In this document: positions 17,595 through 25,499 of the stretch, in pieces
Layout: each line of letters starts with the position of its first letter
Numbering within the stretch: position 1 is the first letter of the stretch
Assembly (NCBI GenBank): GCA_904374805.1
Contig: CAJFEW010000031.1
Span: forward strand, 1 to 34,199
Length of the DNA: 34,199 bases
DNA from: an uncultured Neglectibacter sp.
Lineage (GTDB): Bacteria; Bacillota; Clostridia; Oscillospirales; Acutalibacteraceae
Reading direction: 5' to 3'
Program-made: the position numbers and the translations under genes
Notes under the pieces: model-generated
What the model was told of the DNA's origin: nothing
Database searches by the model: none
What the model saw: only the letters and a program-made list of their open reading frames with translations

Positions 17595-17638
17595 GGGCAG
17601 CGCCTGTACGCGCCCGTAAGGGCGACAGGCCGCTGCCC
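17595..17638. other. Compound long hairpin
   Basis: GGGCAGCG plus CCTGT (17595-17607) pairs with ACAGG plus CGCTGCCC (17625-17638) with a single bulged C, and an inner stem CGCCC-GTAA-GGGCG (17611-17624) extends it. The arms total 18 base pairs with a GTAA tetraloop. This is far more stable than chance, but no T tract follows. Confidence 0.65.
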
Positions 17639-17735
17639 GGCCGGCAGCGCACCGAGAAAAACCGTCGAAGGAGAACCCCCTGGGCTGCCCCCCTTTCGCC
17701 GCGGCTTGCTTAGCGCTGGTGCAATCTGCCCGGCC

Positions 17736-17764
17736 TTTACCTTCCACCGCAGGTGTGGTATAAT
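17736..17764 (+). promoter_or_regulatory. ruvC promoter with extended -10
   Basis: TTTACC (17736-17741) and a perfect TATAAT (17759-17764) are 17 bases apart, with TGG just before the -10 forming an extended -10. The predicted start of transcription, near 17771, lies about 25 bases before the ruvC start codon. Confidence 0.85.
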
Positions 17765-17795
17765 AAAACGAATCTGCGGGAAAGGAGGCGGCCGC

Positions 17796-18320
17796 GTGCG
17801 GATTTTGGGTATCGACCCCGGCTATGCCATTGTGGGCTACGGTGTGATTGAGGCGGCAGGAGGCCGCTACAGCCCGGTGGAATATGGGGCGGTGACCACT
17901 CCGGCAGGGGTGGATTTTGGCAAGCGGCTGGTGGAGATCTACCAGGGCATGGGGGAAATTCTCAGCCGGCTGCAGCCGGAAGCCGCCGCCGTGGAGAAGC
18001 TGTACTTTACCAACAACAAAACCACAGGCATTGGCGTGGCAGAGGCGCGAGGGGTCATTTTGCTCTCTTTAGCCCAGGCAGGGGTGCCCCTCTATGAGTA
18101 CACCCCCATGCAGGTGAAACAGGCGGTGACCGGGTACGGCAAGGCGATGAAGCCACAGGTGCAGGAGATGACCCGGCGGCTGCTGCATCTGCCCCAGGTG
18201 CCAAAGCCCGATGATACCGCCGACGCTTTGGCCCTGGCCATCTGCCACGGGCAGGCGGCAGGCAGCCCCCTGCGGGAGGCCCTGCTTCGCCGGCAGCATA
18301 AACCGGAGCAAGTGATCTAG
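17796..18320 (+). CDS. ruvC: Crossover junction endodeoxyribonuclease RuvC
   Basis: RuvC is the dimeric nuclease that cuts Holliday junctions during recombinational repair. All four acidic catalytic residues are visible: D7 in GIDPG, E67 in VEKLYF, and D140 and D143 in DDTADALA. At 174 residues it is of normal length. The frame is open further upstream, but the GTG at 17796 behind AAAGGAGG yields the family N terminus VRILGIDPG. It starts the ruvC-ruvA-GNAT-ruvB group and has its own promoter. A 167-base gap to ruvA is unusually wide for this pair. Confidence 0.95.
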   Translation: MRILGIDPGYAIVGYGVIEAAGGRYSPVEYGAVTTPAGVDFGKRLVEIYQGMGEILSRLQPEAAAVEKLYFTNNKTTGIGVAEARGVILLSLAQAGVPLYEYTPMQVKQAVTGYGKAMKPQVQEMTRRLLHLPQVPKPDDTADALALAICHGQAAGSPLREALLRRQHKPEQVI

Positions 18321-18487
18321 CCGCCCTCTTACGTTCCCTGAGGGATGCGTGGGCGCACCGCAGGGCCGCAGCCACCCTTTTTGCGTTCTTACAACCGGAC
18401 CGGCCGGAGGGGAAAGCGTCCCACGCGGTCGACGCAGGGCAGAGAGGGGCGGCTGCCTCAGCCCTTTGGATAGAGAAAGGATACACC

Positions 18488-19093
18488 ATGATTTACAGTG
18501 TTACAGGTACATTGATCCACACAGAGCCGGGCGCGGCGGTGGTGGATGTGGGAGGCGTCGCCTTTCGGTGTATGACCTCCATGAGCACGCTGCGGGCCTT
18601 GCCCCGGCTTTCGGAGAAGGTGACGCTGTACACCTATCTCAACGTGCGGGAGGACGCCTTGGATCTGTTTGGCTTTGCCACCAAGGGGGAGCTCTCCTGC
18701 TTCCGGCTGCTGACGGCCATCAGCGGCGTGGGGCCCAAGGTGGGGCTGTCCATCCTCTCCCAGCTGACTCCGGAGGAGGTGGCTCTGGCCGCTGCCGCCG
18801 GGGATGCCAAGCGCTTTACCAAGGCCAACGGCGTGGGACAAAAGCTGGCCCAGCGCATTGTGCTGGAACTGAAAGACAAGGTGAAGAACTTGTCCGGCGC
18901 GGTTCCCTTGGAGAGTGGGACAGAGCCGGGCGGACCTTCCGCCTCCGGGAACGCCGCCCAGGCGGTGAGCGCTCTGGTGACTTTGGGATATTCTGCCTCG
19001 GAGGCCGCCGCCGCTGTGGGCCGTCTGGATTCTTCCCTGTCTCCGGAGGAGCTGATCCGGCAGGCCCTGAAAAGCTTTGGCAGCGCCCATTGA
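18488..19093 (+). CDS. ruvA: Holliday junction DNA helicase subunit RuvA
   Basis: RuvA binds four-way junctions and loads the RuvB motor for branch migration. The N-terminal OB fold (MIYSVTGTL, VVDVGGVAF), the tandem helix-hairpin-helix motifs (LTAISGVGPKVGLSIL and KANGVGQKLAQRIVLELKD), a flexible linker (about residues 133-158) and the C-terminal RuvB-binding domain (AVSALVTLGYSASEA) are all present in 201 residues, the normal length. The ATG follows AGAAAGGA. It is intact, unlike its partner ruvB two genes downstream. Confidence 0.96.
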   Translation: MIYSVTGTLIHTEPGAAVVDVGGVAFRCMTSMSTLRALPRLSEKVTLYTYLNVREDALDLFGFATKGELSCFRLLTAISGVGPKVGLSILSQLTPEEVALAAAAGDAKRFTKANGVGQKLAQRIVLELKDKVKNLSGAVPLESGTEPGGPSASGNAAQAVSALVTLGYSASEAAAAVGRLDSSLSPEELIRQALKSFGSAH

Positions 19094-19117
19094 CCTGAGG
19101 AGAGGAGGCAGACGCCT

Positions 19118-19597
19118 GTGCAGGTTTGCGTGAGGGAATTGCGGCGGGAGGAAATCCCCCTGCTGCGGGAATTTTTGTATCTTTCCATCTTTGTCCCGGA
19201 GGGCCAGCCGCCCTTGCCTCGGGAGATTTTGGACACTCCGGAGTTTCAGGTGTATGTGCGAAACTTCGGAAAAGAGCCTCACGATTGTGCCCTGGTGGCA
19301 GAGGCGGAGGGCCAGGTGGTGGGAGCCGCCTGGGCCAGAATTATGGAGGACTACGGCCATTTGGACGAGCACACCCCCTCCTTGGCCATTGCCCTGCTCC
19401 CCTCGTGTCGGGGACAGGGCTGGGGGGAACAGCTCTTGCAAAGCCTCCTGGAGCTTTTGCAGGCCCGGGGAGAGAGCGGGGTTTCCCTGTCGGTGCAGCG
19501 GGAAAACCGGCGGGCTGTGAACCTGTATCGCAAACTGGGCTTTGCGGTGGCTGTGGACAAGGGCGAAGAGTACGTGATGCGCAAGGAACTGCGGTGA
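19118..19597 (+). CDS. GNAT-family N-acetyltransferase
   Basis: The 159-residue protein has a single GNAT fold that transfers an acetyl group from acetyl-CoA. The acetyl-CoA pyrophosphate loop is seen in [10 protein letters not shown] (about residues 107-116), followed by [20 protein letters not shown], the typical motif B. The substrate is unknown. The GTG start is preceded by GAGAGGAGG at 19100-19108. It is inserted between ruvA and ruvB, 24 bases after the former and 22 bases before the latter, so all four are probably cotranscribed. Nothing links it to recombination beyond position. Confidence 0.85.
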   Translation: MQVCVRELRREEIPLLREFLYLSIFVPEGQPPLPREILDTPEFQVYVRNFGKEPHDCALVAEAEGQVVGAAWARIMEDYGHLDEHTPSLAIALLPSCRGQGWGEQLLQSLLELLQARGESGVSLSVQRENRRAVNLYRKLGFAVAVDKGEEYVMRKELR

Positions 19598-19619
19598 TCC
19601 GCGGGAAAGGAGAAGCAGT

Positions 19620-20656
19620 ATGCCGGTAGAACCTTATGGCGGCCAGCAAGGTTGGGAAGAGGACCTGGACTATGAAAACCGCATGATGGAGCCCGGGTAT
19701 ATCCCAGAGGACCAGGCGGTGGAAAATCCTCTGCGGCCCCGCACCTTCGATCAATACATTGGCCAGGACAAGGTCAAGGAAAACCTGAAAATCTATATCG
19801 AAGCGGCAAAACCACCCTGGCGGGGATTGTGGCCAACGAGCTGGGGGTCAACCTGCGCATCACCAGCGGTCCCGCCATTGAAAAGCCGGGGGATCTGGCG
19901 GCACTGCTGACCAATTTGAGCCCCGGAGACGTGCTGTTTATCGACGAGGTCCACCGGCTGCCCCGCACCGTGGAGGAGATCCTCTACCCAGCCATGGAGG
20001 ACTTTGCCCTGGACATTATCACCGGCAAAGGACAGATGGCGGCCTCCTATCACCTGCCTCTGCCCCAGTTTACTTTGGTGGGGGCCACCACCAGGGCCGG
20101 GCAGCTGTCTGCCCCCCTGCGGGACAGGTTTGGGGTGGTGCTCCGGCTGGAACTGTATTCCCCCCGGGAGCTGGGGCAGATTGTCTCCCGCAGCGCGGAG
20201 ATCCTGCGGGCCCAGATCGAAGCGGACGCGGCTCTGGAAATTGCCTCCCGGTCTCGGGGCACCCCGCGGATTGCCAACCGGCTTTTAAAGCGGGTGCGGG
20301 ATTTTGCCGAGGTGATGAGCGGGGGAGTCATCACCCTGAACACGGCCAAAATTGCCCTGGACCGGATGGAGATCGACGAGCTGGGGCTGGACTCCAGCGA
20401 CCGAAACATGCTGCGGGCCATTATCGAGAACTACAACGGAGGGCCGGTGGGCCTGGAGACTTTGGCGGCGGTGATCGGGGAGGAATCGGTGACCATCGAG
20501 GACGTGAACGAGCCCTATCTCATGCAGATTGGCTTTCTTACCCGCACGCCCCGGGGGCGCTGCGCCACGGCTGCAGCCTATTTGCACTTGGGCTATCCGG
20601 TGCCTGGGCGGCTGAAAGATTTGGATAACGGCCAGCTCAGTTTGGACGAAACGTAA
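19620..20656 (+). pseudogene. ruvB: ruvB disrupted by a frameshifting deletion of Walker A
   Basis: RuvB is the AAA+ motor of Holliday junction branch migration. The gene starts well (ATG 19620 behind AAAGGAGAAG) and reads correctly to residue 64 (IYIEAAK, ending 19811). It then runs out of frame to a stop at 19910. From 19808 the other frame continues the protein as [19 protein letters not shown] through Walker B (FIDEVHR), the sensor region GATTRAG, the PLRDRFG motif and the winged-helix C terminus to 20656. The roughly 18 residues expected between these parts, including the P-loop (GPPGLG), are missing. The octamer GGCAAAAC at 19805-19812 fits both sides of the missing piece, so a 58-base deletion between two copies would explain the structure. 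No other damage is visible, so it is recent or an assembly error. Confidence 0.9.
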
Positions 20657-20685
20657 CGGAGATCACAGAAGAAAGGCGGAAACCT

Positions 20686-21558
20686 ATGCGCGCTGCACAG
20701 TGGCAGGACTATGAGCTGATCGATACCCTGGATGGGGAGCGCTTGGAGCGGTGGGGGGATATTCTTCTCATCCGGCCGGATCCCCAGATCCTCTGGTCCG
20801 GGGAAAAACGGGACCCTCGCTGGGGCCAGGCCCACGCCCGCTACCAAAGGTCTAGCTCCGGCGGGGGCCGGTGGACCTACTACAAAAAAGTCCCGGAGGT
20901 GTGGAAGATTCGGTGGGAGGACCTGACCTTCCGGCTGAAAACCATGGGCTTTAAGCACACGGGCATCTTCCCGGAGCAGGCGGTGAACTGGCAGTTTGCC
21001 CGGGACAAAATCCTGCAGGAACACCGGCCGCCGGAACATCCGGTGCGGGTGTTAAACTTGTTTGGCTACACGGGAGCGGCCAGTTTGGCCTGCCTGGGAG
21101 CAGGGGCCGCCGTCACCCATGTAGACGCCTCCAAAGGCATGGTCCAGTGGGCCAAGGAAAACGCCCAGGCAAGCTCCTTAGAGGACCGTCCCGTGCGCTG
21201 GCTGGTGGACGACTGTGTGAAGTTTGTGCAGCGGGAGCAGCGCCGGGGGCGCACCTACGACGGCATCATTATGGACCCGCCCTCCTACGGAAGGGGCCCC
21301 GGCGGCGAAGTGTGGAAGCTGGAAGAGCAGCTGTACCGGCTGGTGGAGCTGTGCGTCCCCATTTTGAGCGAAAATCCCCTGTTCTTCCTGTTGAATTCTT
21401 ACACCACAGGGCTCTCTCCTGCGGTGATGGAATATCTGCTGGGGGTGTTGCTGCAAAAGCGCTTTGGAGGCCAGGTGAGCTCCGGGGAAATCGGATTGCC
21501 GGTCACTTCCACCGGGCTGACGCTGCCCTGCGGCAGCACGGCCATTTGGCAGCGCTGA
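20686..21558 (+). CDS. Class I SAM-dependent methyltransferase, RlmI/RlmK-like
   Basis: The 290-residue protein has a Rossmann-type methyltransferase domain in its C-terminal two thirds. The SAM-binding motif LFGYTGAASLACLGAGA starts near residue 124, the acidic motif II is HVDASKGM, and the catalytic-type motif DPPSYGRG lies near residue 196. This combination is typical of the RlmI/RlmK and related 23S rRNA cytosine/guanine methyltransferase group. The N-terminal part (residues 1-110, with WGDILLIRPDP and the segment KHTGIFPEQ) matches related clostridial proteins rather than a classical PUA domain. The target base is not known. The ATG follows AGAAAGGCGG, 27 bases after the ruvB stop. Confidence 0.85.
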   Translation: MRAAQWQDYELIDTLDGERLERWGDILLIRPDPQILWSGEKRDPRWGQAHARYQRSSSGGGRWTYYKKVPEVWKIRWEDLTFRLKTMGFKHTGIFPEQAVNWQFARDKILQEHRPPEHPVRVLNLFGYTGAASLACLGAGAAVTHVDASKGMVQWAKENAQASSLEDRPVRWLVDDCVKFVQREQRRGRTYDGIIMDPPSYGRGPGGEVWKLEEQLYRLVELCVPILSENPLFFLLNSYTTGLSPAVMEYLLGVLLQKRFGGQVSSGEIGLPVTSTGLTLPCGSTAIWQR

Positions 21559-21578
21559 GGCGGTTTGCCCTGTGACTC

Positions 21579-21595
21579 TCCCTTTTCAAAAGGGA
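21579..21595. other. Short inverted repeat between methyltransferase and membrane-protein genes
   Basis: TCCCTTTT and AAAAGGGA flank a single C, giving a near-perfect hairpin in the 168-base gap 21559-21726. No T run follows on either side, so I do not call it a terminator. The rest of the gap holds a TTGACA at 21658-21663 with only a poor -10 (GATTAT, 15 bases away). Confidence 0.35.
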
Positions 21596-21726
21596 CATCC
21601 AAGGACGCGGCTCGAAAAAATCAGCGCGCGCCCTGTCCCTTCGTGCTGCCGGCGGCTTTGACAGCGTGCGTTCCGCCCGATTATGGGCCGGGAGCCGGAA
21701 AGTATTCTAAACGAGGTGGTTCTGCC

Positions 21727-22146
21727 ATGAAAAAATGGAGTTATTTAGTGCTGATTGCAGGCTGGACCCTTTCCATGGTCTATGAGGCGCTGTTTGTGCC
21801 GTCTCTGGCGGGCCTGTACGCCTTGATGGCCGGTTTGCTGGATGTGGTTCTGCTGGGCCTGTACGCCTGGGAGCTGCGCAAAGAGCGGAAGGCGGACAAG
21901 GGAGCCCAGCCTCCCATTACCAAAGGGGTCTATGTGGCGGTGTGTGTGCTGCTCTGCGTCCTGTTGGGCTTGGCCATCAGACAGGCAGGGGCCAACCAGC
22001 CGCCCCATGTGATGTTCCTGCCCTTGTACCTGGTGGCGATTGGGTGCTCCCTGGGGGCGGCCCTGTGGCTGTGGCGGAAGGAAAAGAAGTCCCCCGCCGG
22101 TGCAAAAGCGGCGGAAAACCGTTCCCAGCCCAAAGACGGGAAGTGA
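21727..22146 (+). CDS. Small membrane protein of unknown function
   Basis: I do not recognise this 139-residue protein. It has four hydrophobic stretches: about residues 4-21, 24-42 (a tight pair), 68-84 and 93-113. The cytoplasmic parts are basic, and the tail (residues 116-139) is Lys/Ala/Ser-rich. The frame is open upstream, but ATG 21727 with GAGGTGG at 21713-21719 is the only start with a ribosome binding site. Its stop lies 11 bases before ecfA1, so it is probably cotranscribed with the ECF module. It is too small, with too few helices, for a typical six-helix S component. Any role in transport is guesswork. Confidence 0.75.
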   Translation: MKKWSYLVLIAGWTLSMVYEALFVPSLAGLYALMAGLLDVVLLGLYAWELRKERKADKGAQPPITKGVYVAVCVLLCVLLGLAIRQAGANQPPHVMFLPLYLVAIGCSLGAALWLWRKEKKSPAGAKAAENRSQPKDGK

Positions 22147-22157
22147 GGAGTGTGACC

Positions 22158-23009
22158 ATGCCCTTTATACAAGCGCAGCAGGTGCGTTTTTCCTATGAAC
22201 CGGAATCGGTAGATGCCCGAGAGGTGCTCCACGGCGTGGACCTGTCCATCGAGGAGGGGGAGTTCGTGGCCCTGCTGGGACATAACGGCTGCGGCAAGTC
22301 CACCATGGCAAAACTCTTCAACGGCATGTTGGTGCCCACTGCGGGAAAGGTTTTTGTGGGCGGCGTGGACACCAGCGTGGAGGAGACCCAGCTGGACGTC
22401 CGCCGCCAGGTGGGTTTGGTGCTCCAAAACCCGGACAACCAGCTGGTGGCCGGGGTGGTGGAGGAAGATGTGGCCTTCGGCCCGGAAAATCTGGGAGTGC
22501 CTCCCCAGGAGATTCGCCGCCGGGTGGACGCGGCCCTCAAGGCTGTGGACATGTACGAGTACCGGGAGCACGCCCCCCACAAACTTTCCGGAGGCCAAAA
22601 GCAGCGGGTGGCCATTGCGGGTATCATCGCCATGGAGACCAAGTGCATTGTTCTGGATGAACCCACCGCCATGCTGGATCCCCGGGGCCGCACAGAGGTG
22701 ATGGAGACCATTCAGCGGCTCAACCGGGAAAAGGGCATCACCATTGTGCTCATCACCCACTACATGGACGAGGCGGTGCAGGCAGGCCGGGTGGTGGTGA
22801 TGGATGAGGGAAACATCCTGCGGGACGGCGGACCCCGGGAGGTCTTCTCCGATGTGGAGTTTTTGAAACGCCACGACCTGGACGTGCCACAGGCCACAGA
22901 GCTTGCCTACCGGCTGGAGGCCGCGGGCATCAAACTGCCGGGCATGCCTTTAAGCGCGGAGGAATGCATCGCCATGTTTCGGCGGTACCTGCGCCTGGAA
23001 AGCCACTAA
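22158..23009 (+). CDS. ecfA1: ECF transporter ATPase subunit A1
   Basis: EcfA1 is one of two ATPases energising group II energy-coupling-factor transporters, which take up vitamins or metal ions through exchangeable S components. The 283-residue protein has Walker A GHNGCGKST near residue 41, the Q-loop in VGLVLQNPDNQ, the signature LSGGQKQR, Walker B CIVLDEPTAML, and the switch histidine in LITHYMDEA. The Q-loop form QNPDNQ is typical of EcfA1. The ATG at 22158 with GAGGAG seven bases upstream is preferred over a GTG six bases earlier. It is followed by ecfA2, ecfT and truA, the widespread Firmicutes order. Confidence 0.95.
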   Translation: MPFIQAQQVRFSYEPESVDAREVLHGVDLSIEEGEFVALLGHNGCGKSTMAKLFNGMLVPTAGKVFVGGVDTSVEETQLDVRRQVGLVLQNPDNQLVAGVVEEDVAFGPENLGVPPQEIRRRVDAALKAVDMYEYREHAPHKLSGGQKQRVAIAGIIAMETKCIVLDEPTAMLDPRGRTEVMETIQRLNREKGITIVLITHYMDEAVQAGRVVVMDEGNILRDGGPREVFSDVEFLKRHDLDVPQATELAYRLEAAGIKLPGMPLSAEECIAMFRRYLRLESH

Positions 23010-23037
23010 GATCTGCCGGGAAAGGGGAAAAGTACAG

Positions 23038-23904
23038 TTGGCGATTCTCGAGACAAAGGATTTGACATACCGTTACAGCCCGGGCACGCCCTTTGCCAAA
23101 ACTGCCGTGGAGCAGGTGAATATCCAGGTGGAACAGGGGGAGTTTTTGGGGGTCATCGGCCACACAGGCAGCGGCAAGTCCACTTTGATTCAAATGCTCA
23201 ATGGGCTGCTGCGGCCCACCTCCGGCCAGGTGCTGCTGGACGGGGCGGATATATGGGCCGAACCGAAAAAGATTCGCCAGGTGCGGTTCCGGGTGGGGAT
23301 GGTGTTTCAATACCCGGAGTACCAGCTCTTTGAGGAGACGGTGCTGAAGGACATTATGTTTGGTCCCAAAAATATGGGCTTGAACGACCAGGAGGCCGAA
23401 GAACGGGCCCGGGAGGCAGCCCACTTTACCGGCTTGAAAGAAGAGCTGCTGGAGAAGTCCCCCTTTGAACTGTCCGGAGGGGAGAAGCGCCGGGCCGCCA
23501 TTGCCGGGGTTATTGCCATGGACCCGGACGTGCTCATCTTGGACGAGCCCACCGCCGGGCTGGATCCCCGGGGCCGGGACGTGCTCTTGGCGCAGATCAC
23601 CCAGTACCACAAAACCCGGGGCAACACGGTGCTGCTGGTCTCCCACAGCATGGAAGACATCGGCCGCACCGCCGACCGGATTTTGGTGATGAACGGCGGC
23701 CACGCGGCTATACTGGACGCAACTAAGGCGGTGTTTGCCCGGGGGCCGGAGTTGGAAGCCATGGGCTTGCGGGTGCCCCAGATCACCAAAATTGTTCAGG
23801 AATTGGGAAAGATGGGCCTGCCGGTGGATCCATCTACCTTGACGGTGGATGACGCCCTGCACCAGCTGATCCCCCTGCTGAAGCGGAAGGAGGAGCTGCG
23901 ATGA
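23038..23904 (+). CDS. ecfA2: ECF transporter ATPase subunit A2
   Basis: This is the second ATPase of the ECF module, forming a heterodimer with EcfA1. In its 288 residues it has Walker A GHTGSGKST near residue 42, the Q-loop FQYPEYQLFE (characteristic of EcfA2), signature LSGGEKRR, Walker B VLILDEPTAGLD and the switch histidine in LVSHSME. The TTG start at 23038 is supported by AAAGGGGA about 10 bases upstream and gives the normal N terminus AILETKDLTYRY. The stop overlaps the ecfT start (ATGA), indicating coupled translation. Confidence 0.95.
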   Translation: MAILETKDLTYRYSPGTPFAKTAVEQVNIQVEQGEFLGVIGHTGSGKSTLIQMLNGLLRPTSGQVLLDGADIWAEPKKIRQVRFRVGMVFQYPEYQLFEETVLKDIMFGPKNMGLNDQEAEERAREAAHFTGLKEELLEKSPFELSGGEKRRAAIAGVIAMDPDVLILDEPTAGLDPRGRDVLLAQITQYHKTRGNTVLLVSHSMEDIGRTADRILVMNGGHAAILDATKAVFARGPELEAMGLRVPQITKIVQELGKMGLPVDPSTLTVDDALHQLIPLLKRKEELR

Positions 23905-24719
23905 TTTCCGACATCACCCTGGGGCAGTATTTCCCCCAGAAATCCCTGCTGCACCGGGCGGATCCCCGCATGAAGATCTGCCTGGTGATTTACGCCATTG
24001 TGCTGCTGTTTGTGGCGGGCAATTTTGCCTCGCTGGCGCTGGCAGTGCTCTATATCGGCTTGGGCATGGCTCTGTCCAACATTCCTTGGAAGCTGTATGC
24101 GCGCAGCGTGAAGCCCATTTTATTTTTGGTGGTGTTCACGGCTGTGCTGAACATTTTCTATGGCACAGGCGAGCCTTTGTGGCAGTTTGGCTTTCTCCGC
24201 ATCACCCGCAACGGCATCCTCAACTGCGTGTTTGTGTCCGTGCGGATTGTGGCGTTGATTTTGGCCAGCTCCGTGCTCACCTTTACCACTTCCCCCACCC
24301 AGCTTACAGACGCCATTGAGCGGCTTTTAAAGCCCCTGGCCAAGCTTCGGGTGCCGGTGCACGAATTCGCCATGATGATGACCATTGCTCTGCGGTTTGT
24401 CCCCACTTTGCTGGAGGAGACGGATAAGATCATGGCCGCCCAAAAAGCCCGGGGCGCAGATATGGAAAGCGGCGGCATCACCCAGCGGATCCGCGCCTTG
24501 GTGCCGGTGCTCATCCCCCTGTTTGTCTCGGCCTTTCGGCGGGCCTTCGATTTGGCCACCGCCATGGAAAGCCGCTGCTATCACGGGGGCGAGGGCCGCA
24601 CCAAGATGAAAAGCCTGCACTTTCAAAAGGCCGACTGGGCCGTGCTGGCCTCTGCAGTTTTGTGGCTGGGGGCATTTGTGCTGCTGCAAGTGTTGGTGCC
24701 CCCCACCATCCGCCTGTAA
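23901..24719 (+). CDS. ecfT: ECF transporter transmembrane scaffold EcfT
   Basis: EcfT is the integral membrane subunit that couples the ATPase pair to substrate-binding S components. The 272-residue protein has several hydrophobic helices between residues 27 and 155 and another at the C terminus. The coupling helices carry the typical small-residue motifs: AQKARGADMES near residue 180 and AMESRCYHGGEGRT near residue 222. The start ATG overlaps the ecfA2 stop by four bases. No S component is encoded in this window, consistent with a shared group II module. Confidence 0.94.
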   Translation: MISDITLGQYFPQKSLLHRADPRMKICLVIYAIVLLFVAGNFASLALAVLYIGLGMALSNIPWKLYARSVKPILFLVVFTAVLNIFYGTGEPLWQFGFLRITRNGILNCVFVSVRIVALILASSVLTFTTSPTQLTDAIERLLKPLAKLRVPVHEFAMMMTIALRFVPTLLEETDKIMAAQKARGADMESGGITQRIRALVPVLIPLFVSAFRRAFDLATAMESRCYHGGEGRTKMKSLHFQKADWAVLASAVLWLGAFVLLQVLVPPTIRL

Positions 24720-24731
24720 AGGAGGACGCCT

Positions 24732-25472
24732 ATGGAACGGAATTTGTTGCTGCGGCTGTCTTACGACGGCGCCCGCTACCACGGTTGGCAGATTCAGGAG
24801 AACGCCTTGACCGTGCAGCAGGTGTTTCAAGAGGCATTGCAGAAGATCACAGGGAGAACGGAGGACATTAAGGCCTGTTCCCGCACGGACACAGGCGTTC
24901 ACGCCCGGGAGTTCTGCGTCAGCTTAAAAACGGAAAGCCCCATTGCCCCCCCACGGCTGTTGGCGGCCTTGAACCACTACCTGCCGGAAGATGTGGCGGT
25001 CCTCTCTGTGGAGCAGGTGCCCTTGGATTTTCACGCCCGCTACTCCTGCAAGGGGAAGGAGTACGTGTATCAAATTTGGAACCACCCGGTGCGCAACCCT
25101 TTTTTGGCGGGGCACGCCCTGCACTATTGGTACCCGCTGGATGAGGCCCTGCTGCACCGGGCGGCGGAGGCCTATGTGGGCAGCCATGATTTCACCTCCT
25201 TTTGCACCTTGGACAAGCGGGAGCGGGGAGATTTGACCCGCACGGTGACCCATGCCCGGGTGGAACGGGCAGGGGATATGGTGACGTTCACCGTGGCTGC
25301 CGACGGCTTTTTGTACAACATGGTGCGCATTATAGTGGGAACTTTGCTGCGGGTGCAGCAGGGGAAAATCGCCCCGGGGGAGATTCCCGCCATTTTGCAG
25401 GCAAAGGACCGCAAAGCCGCCGGTCCCACAGCCCCTGCCTGGGGGCTGTACCTCAACCGGGTGTTTTATTGA
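24732..25472 (+). CDS. truA: tRNA pseudouridine(38-40) synthase TruA
   Basis: TruA converts uridines 38, 39 and 40 in the anticodon arm to pseudouridine. In its 246 residues the catalytic aspartate is D53 in the motif SRTDTGVHA. The N-terminal LSYDGARYHGWQ, the FHARYSCKGKEYVY segment and the C-terminal NMVRIIVGTLLRV are diagnostic. The ATG follows AAAGGAGG, 12 bases after ecfT. The pairing of truA with the ECF module is conserved across Firmicutes; the ribosomal genes rplM-rpsI that often follow are absent here. Confidence 0.96.
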   Translation: MERNLLLRLSYDGARYHGWQIQENALTVQQVFQEALQKITGRTEDIKACSRTDTGVHAREFCVSLKTESPIAPPRLLAALNHYLPEDVAVLSVEQVPLDFHARYSCKGKEYVYQIWNHPVRNPFLAGHALHYWYPLDEALLHRAAEAYVGSHDFTSFCTLDKRERGDLTRTVTHARVERAGDMVTFTVAADGFLYNMVRIIVGTLLRVQQGKIAPGEIPAILQAKDRKAAGPTAPAWGLYLNRVFY

Positions 25473-25499
25473 CCGCGCAAAGGGAAAGGAAGGAAACCC

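Larger units (their letters stand above)
17495..17735. other. Structured gene-free stretch after parC
   Basis: No gene is supported here. Several strong secondary structures follow each other: a perfect 24-base palindrome (17530-17553), a small stem TTGGGC-GTCA-GCCCAA near 17567-17582, and a long compound hairpin (17595-17638). None has a proper T run on the plus strand. The arrangement resembles a repetitive extragenic element, which cannot be confirmed from a single copy. Confidence 0.5.

Noticed and set aside
19800-19830. Programmed -1 frameshift in ruvB
   Set aside because: Re-pairing on AAAA could join the frames, but the P-loop residues would still be missing and no stimulatory structure or upstream signal is apparent. 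A deletion is the simpler reading.
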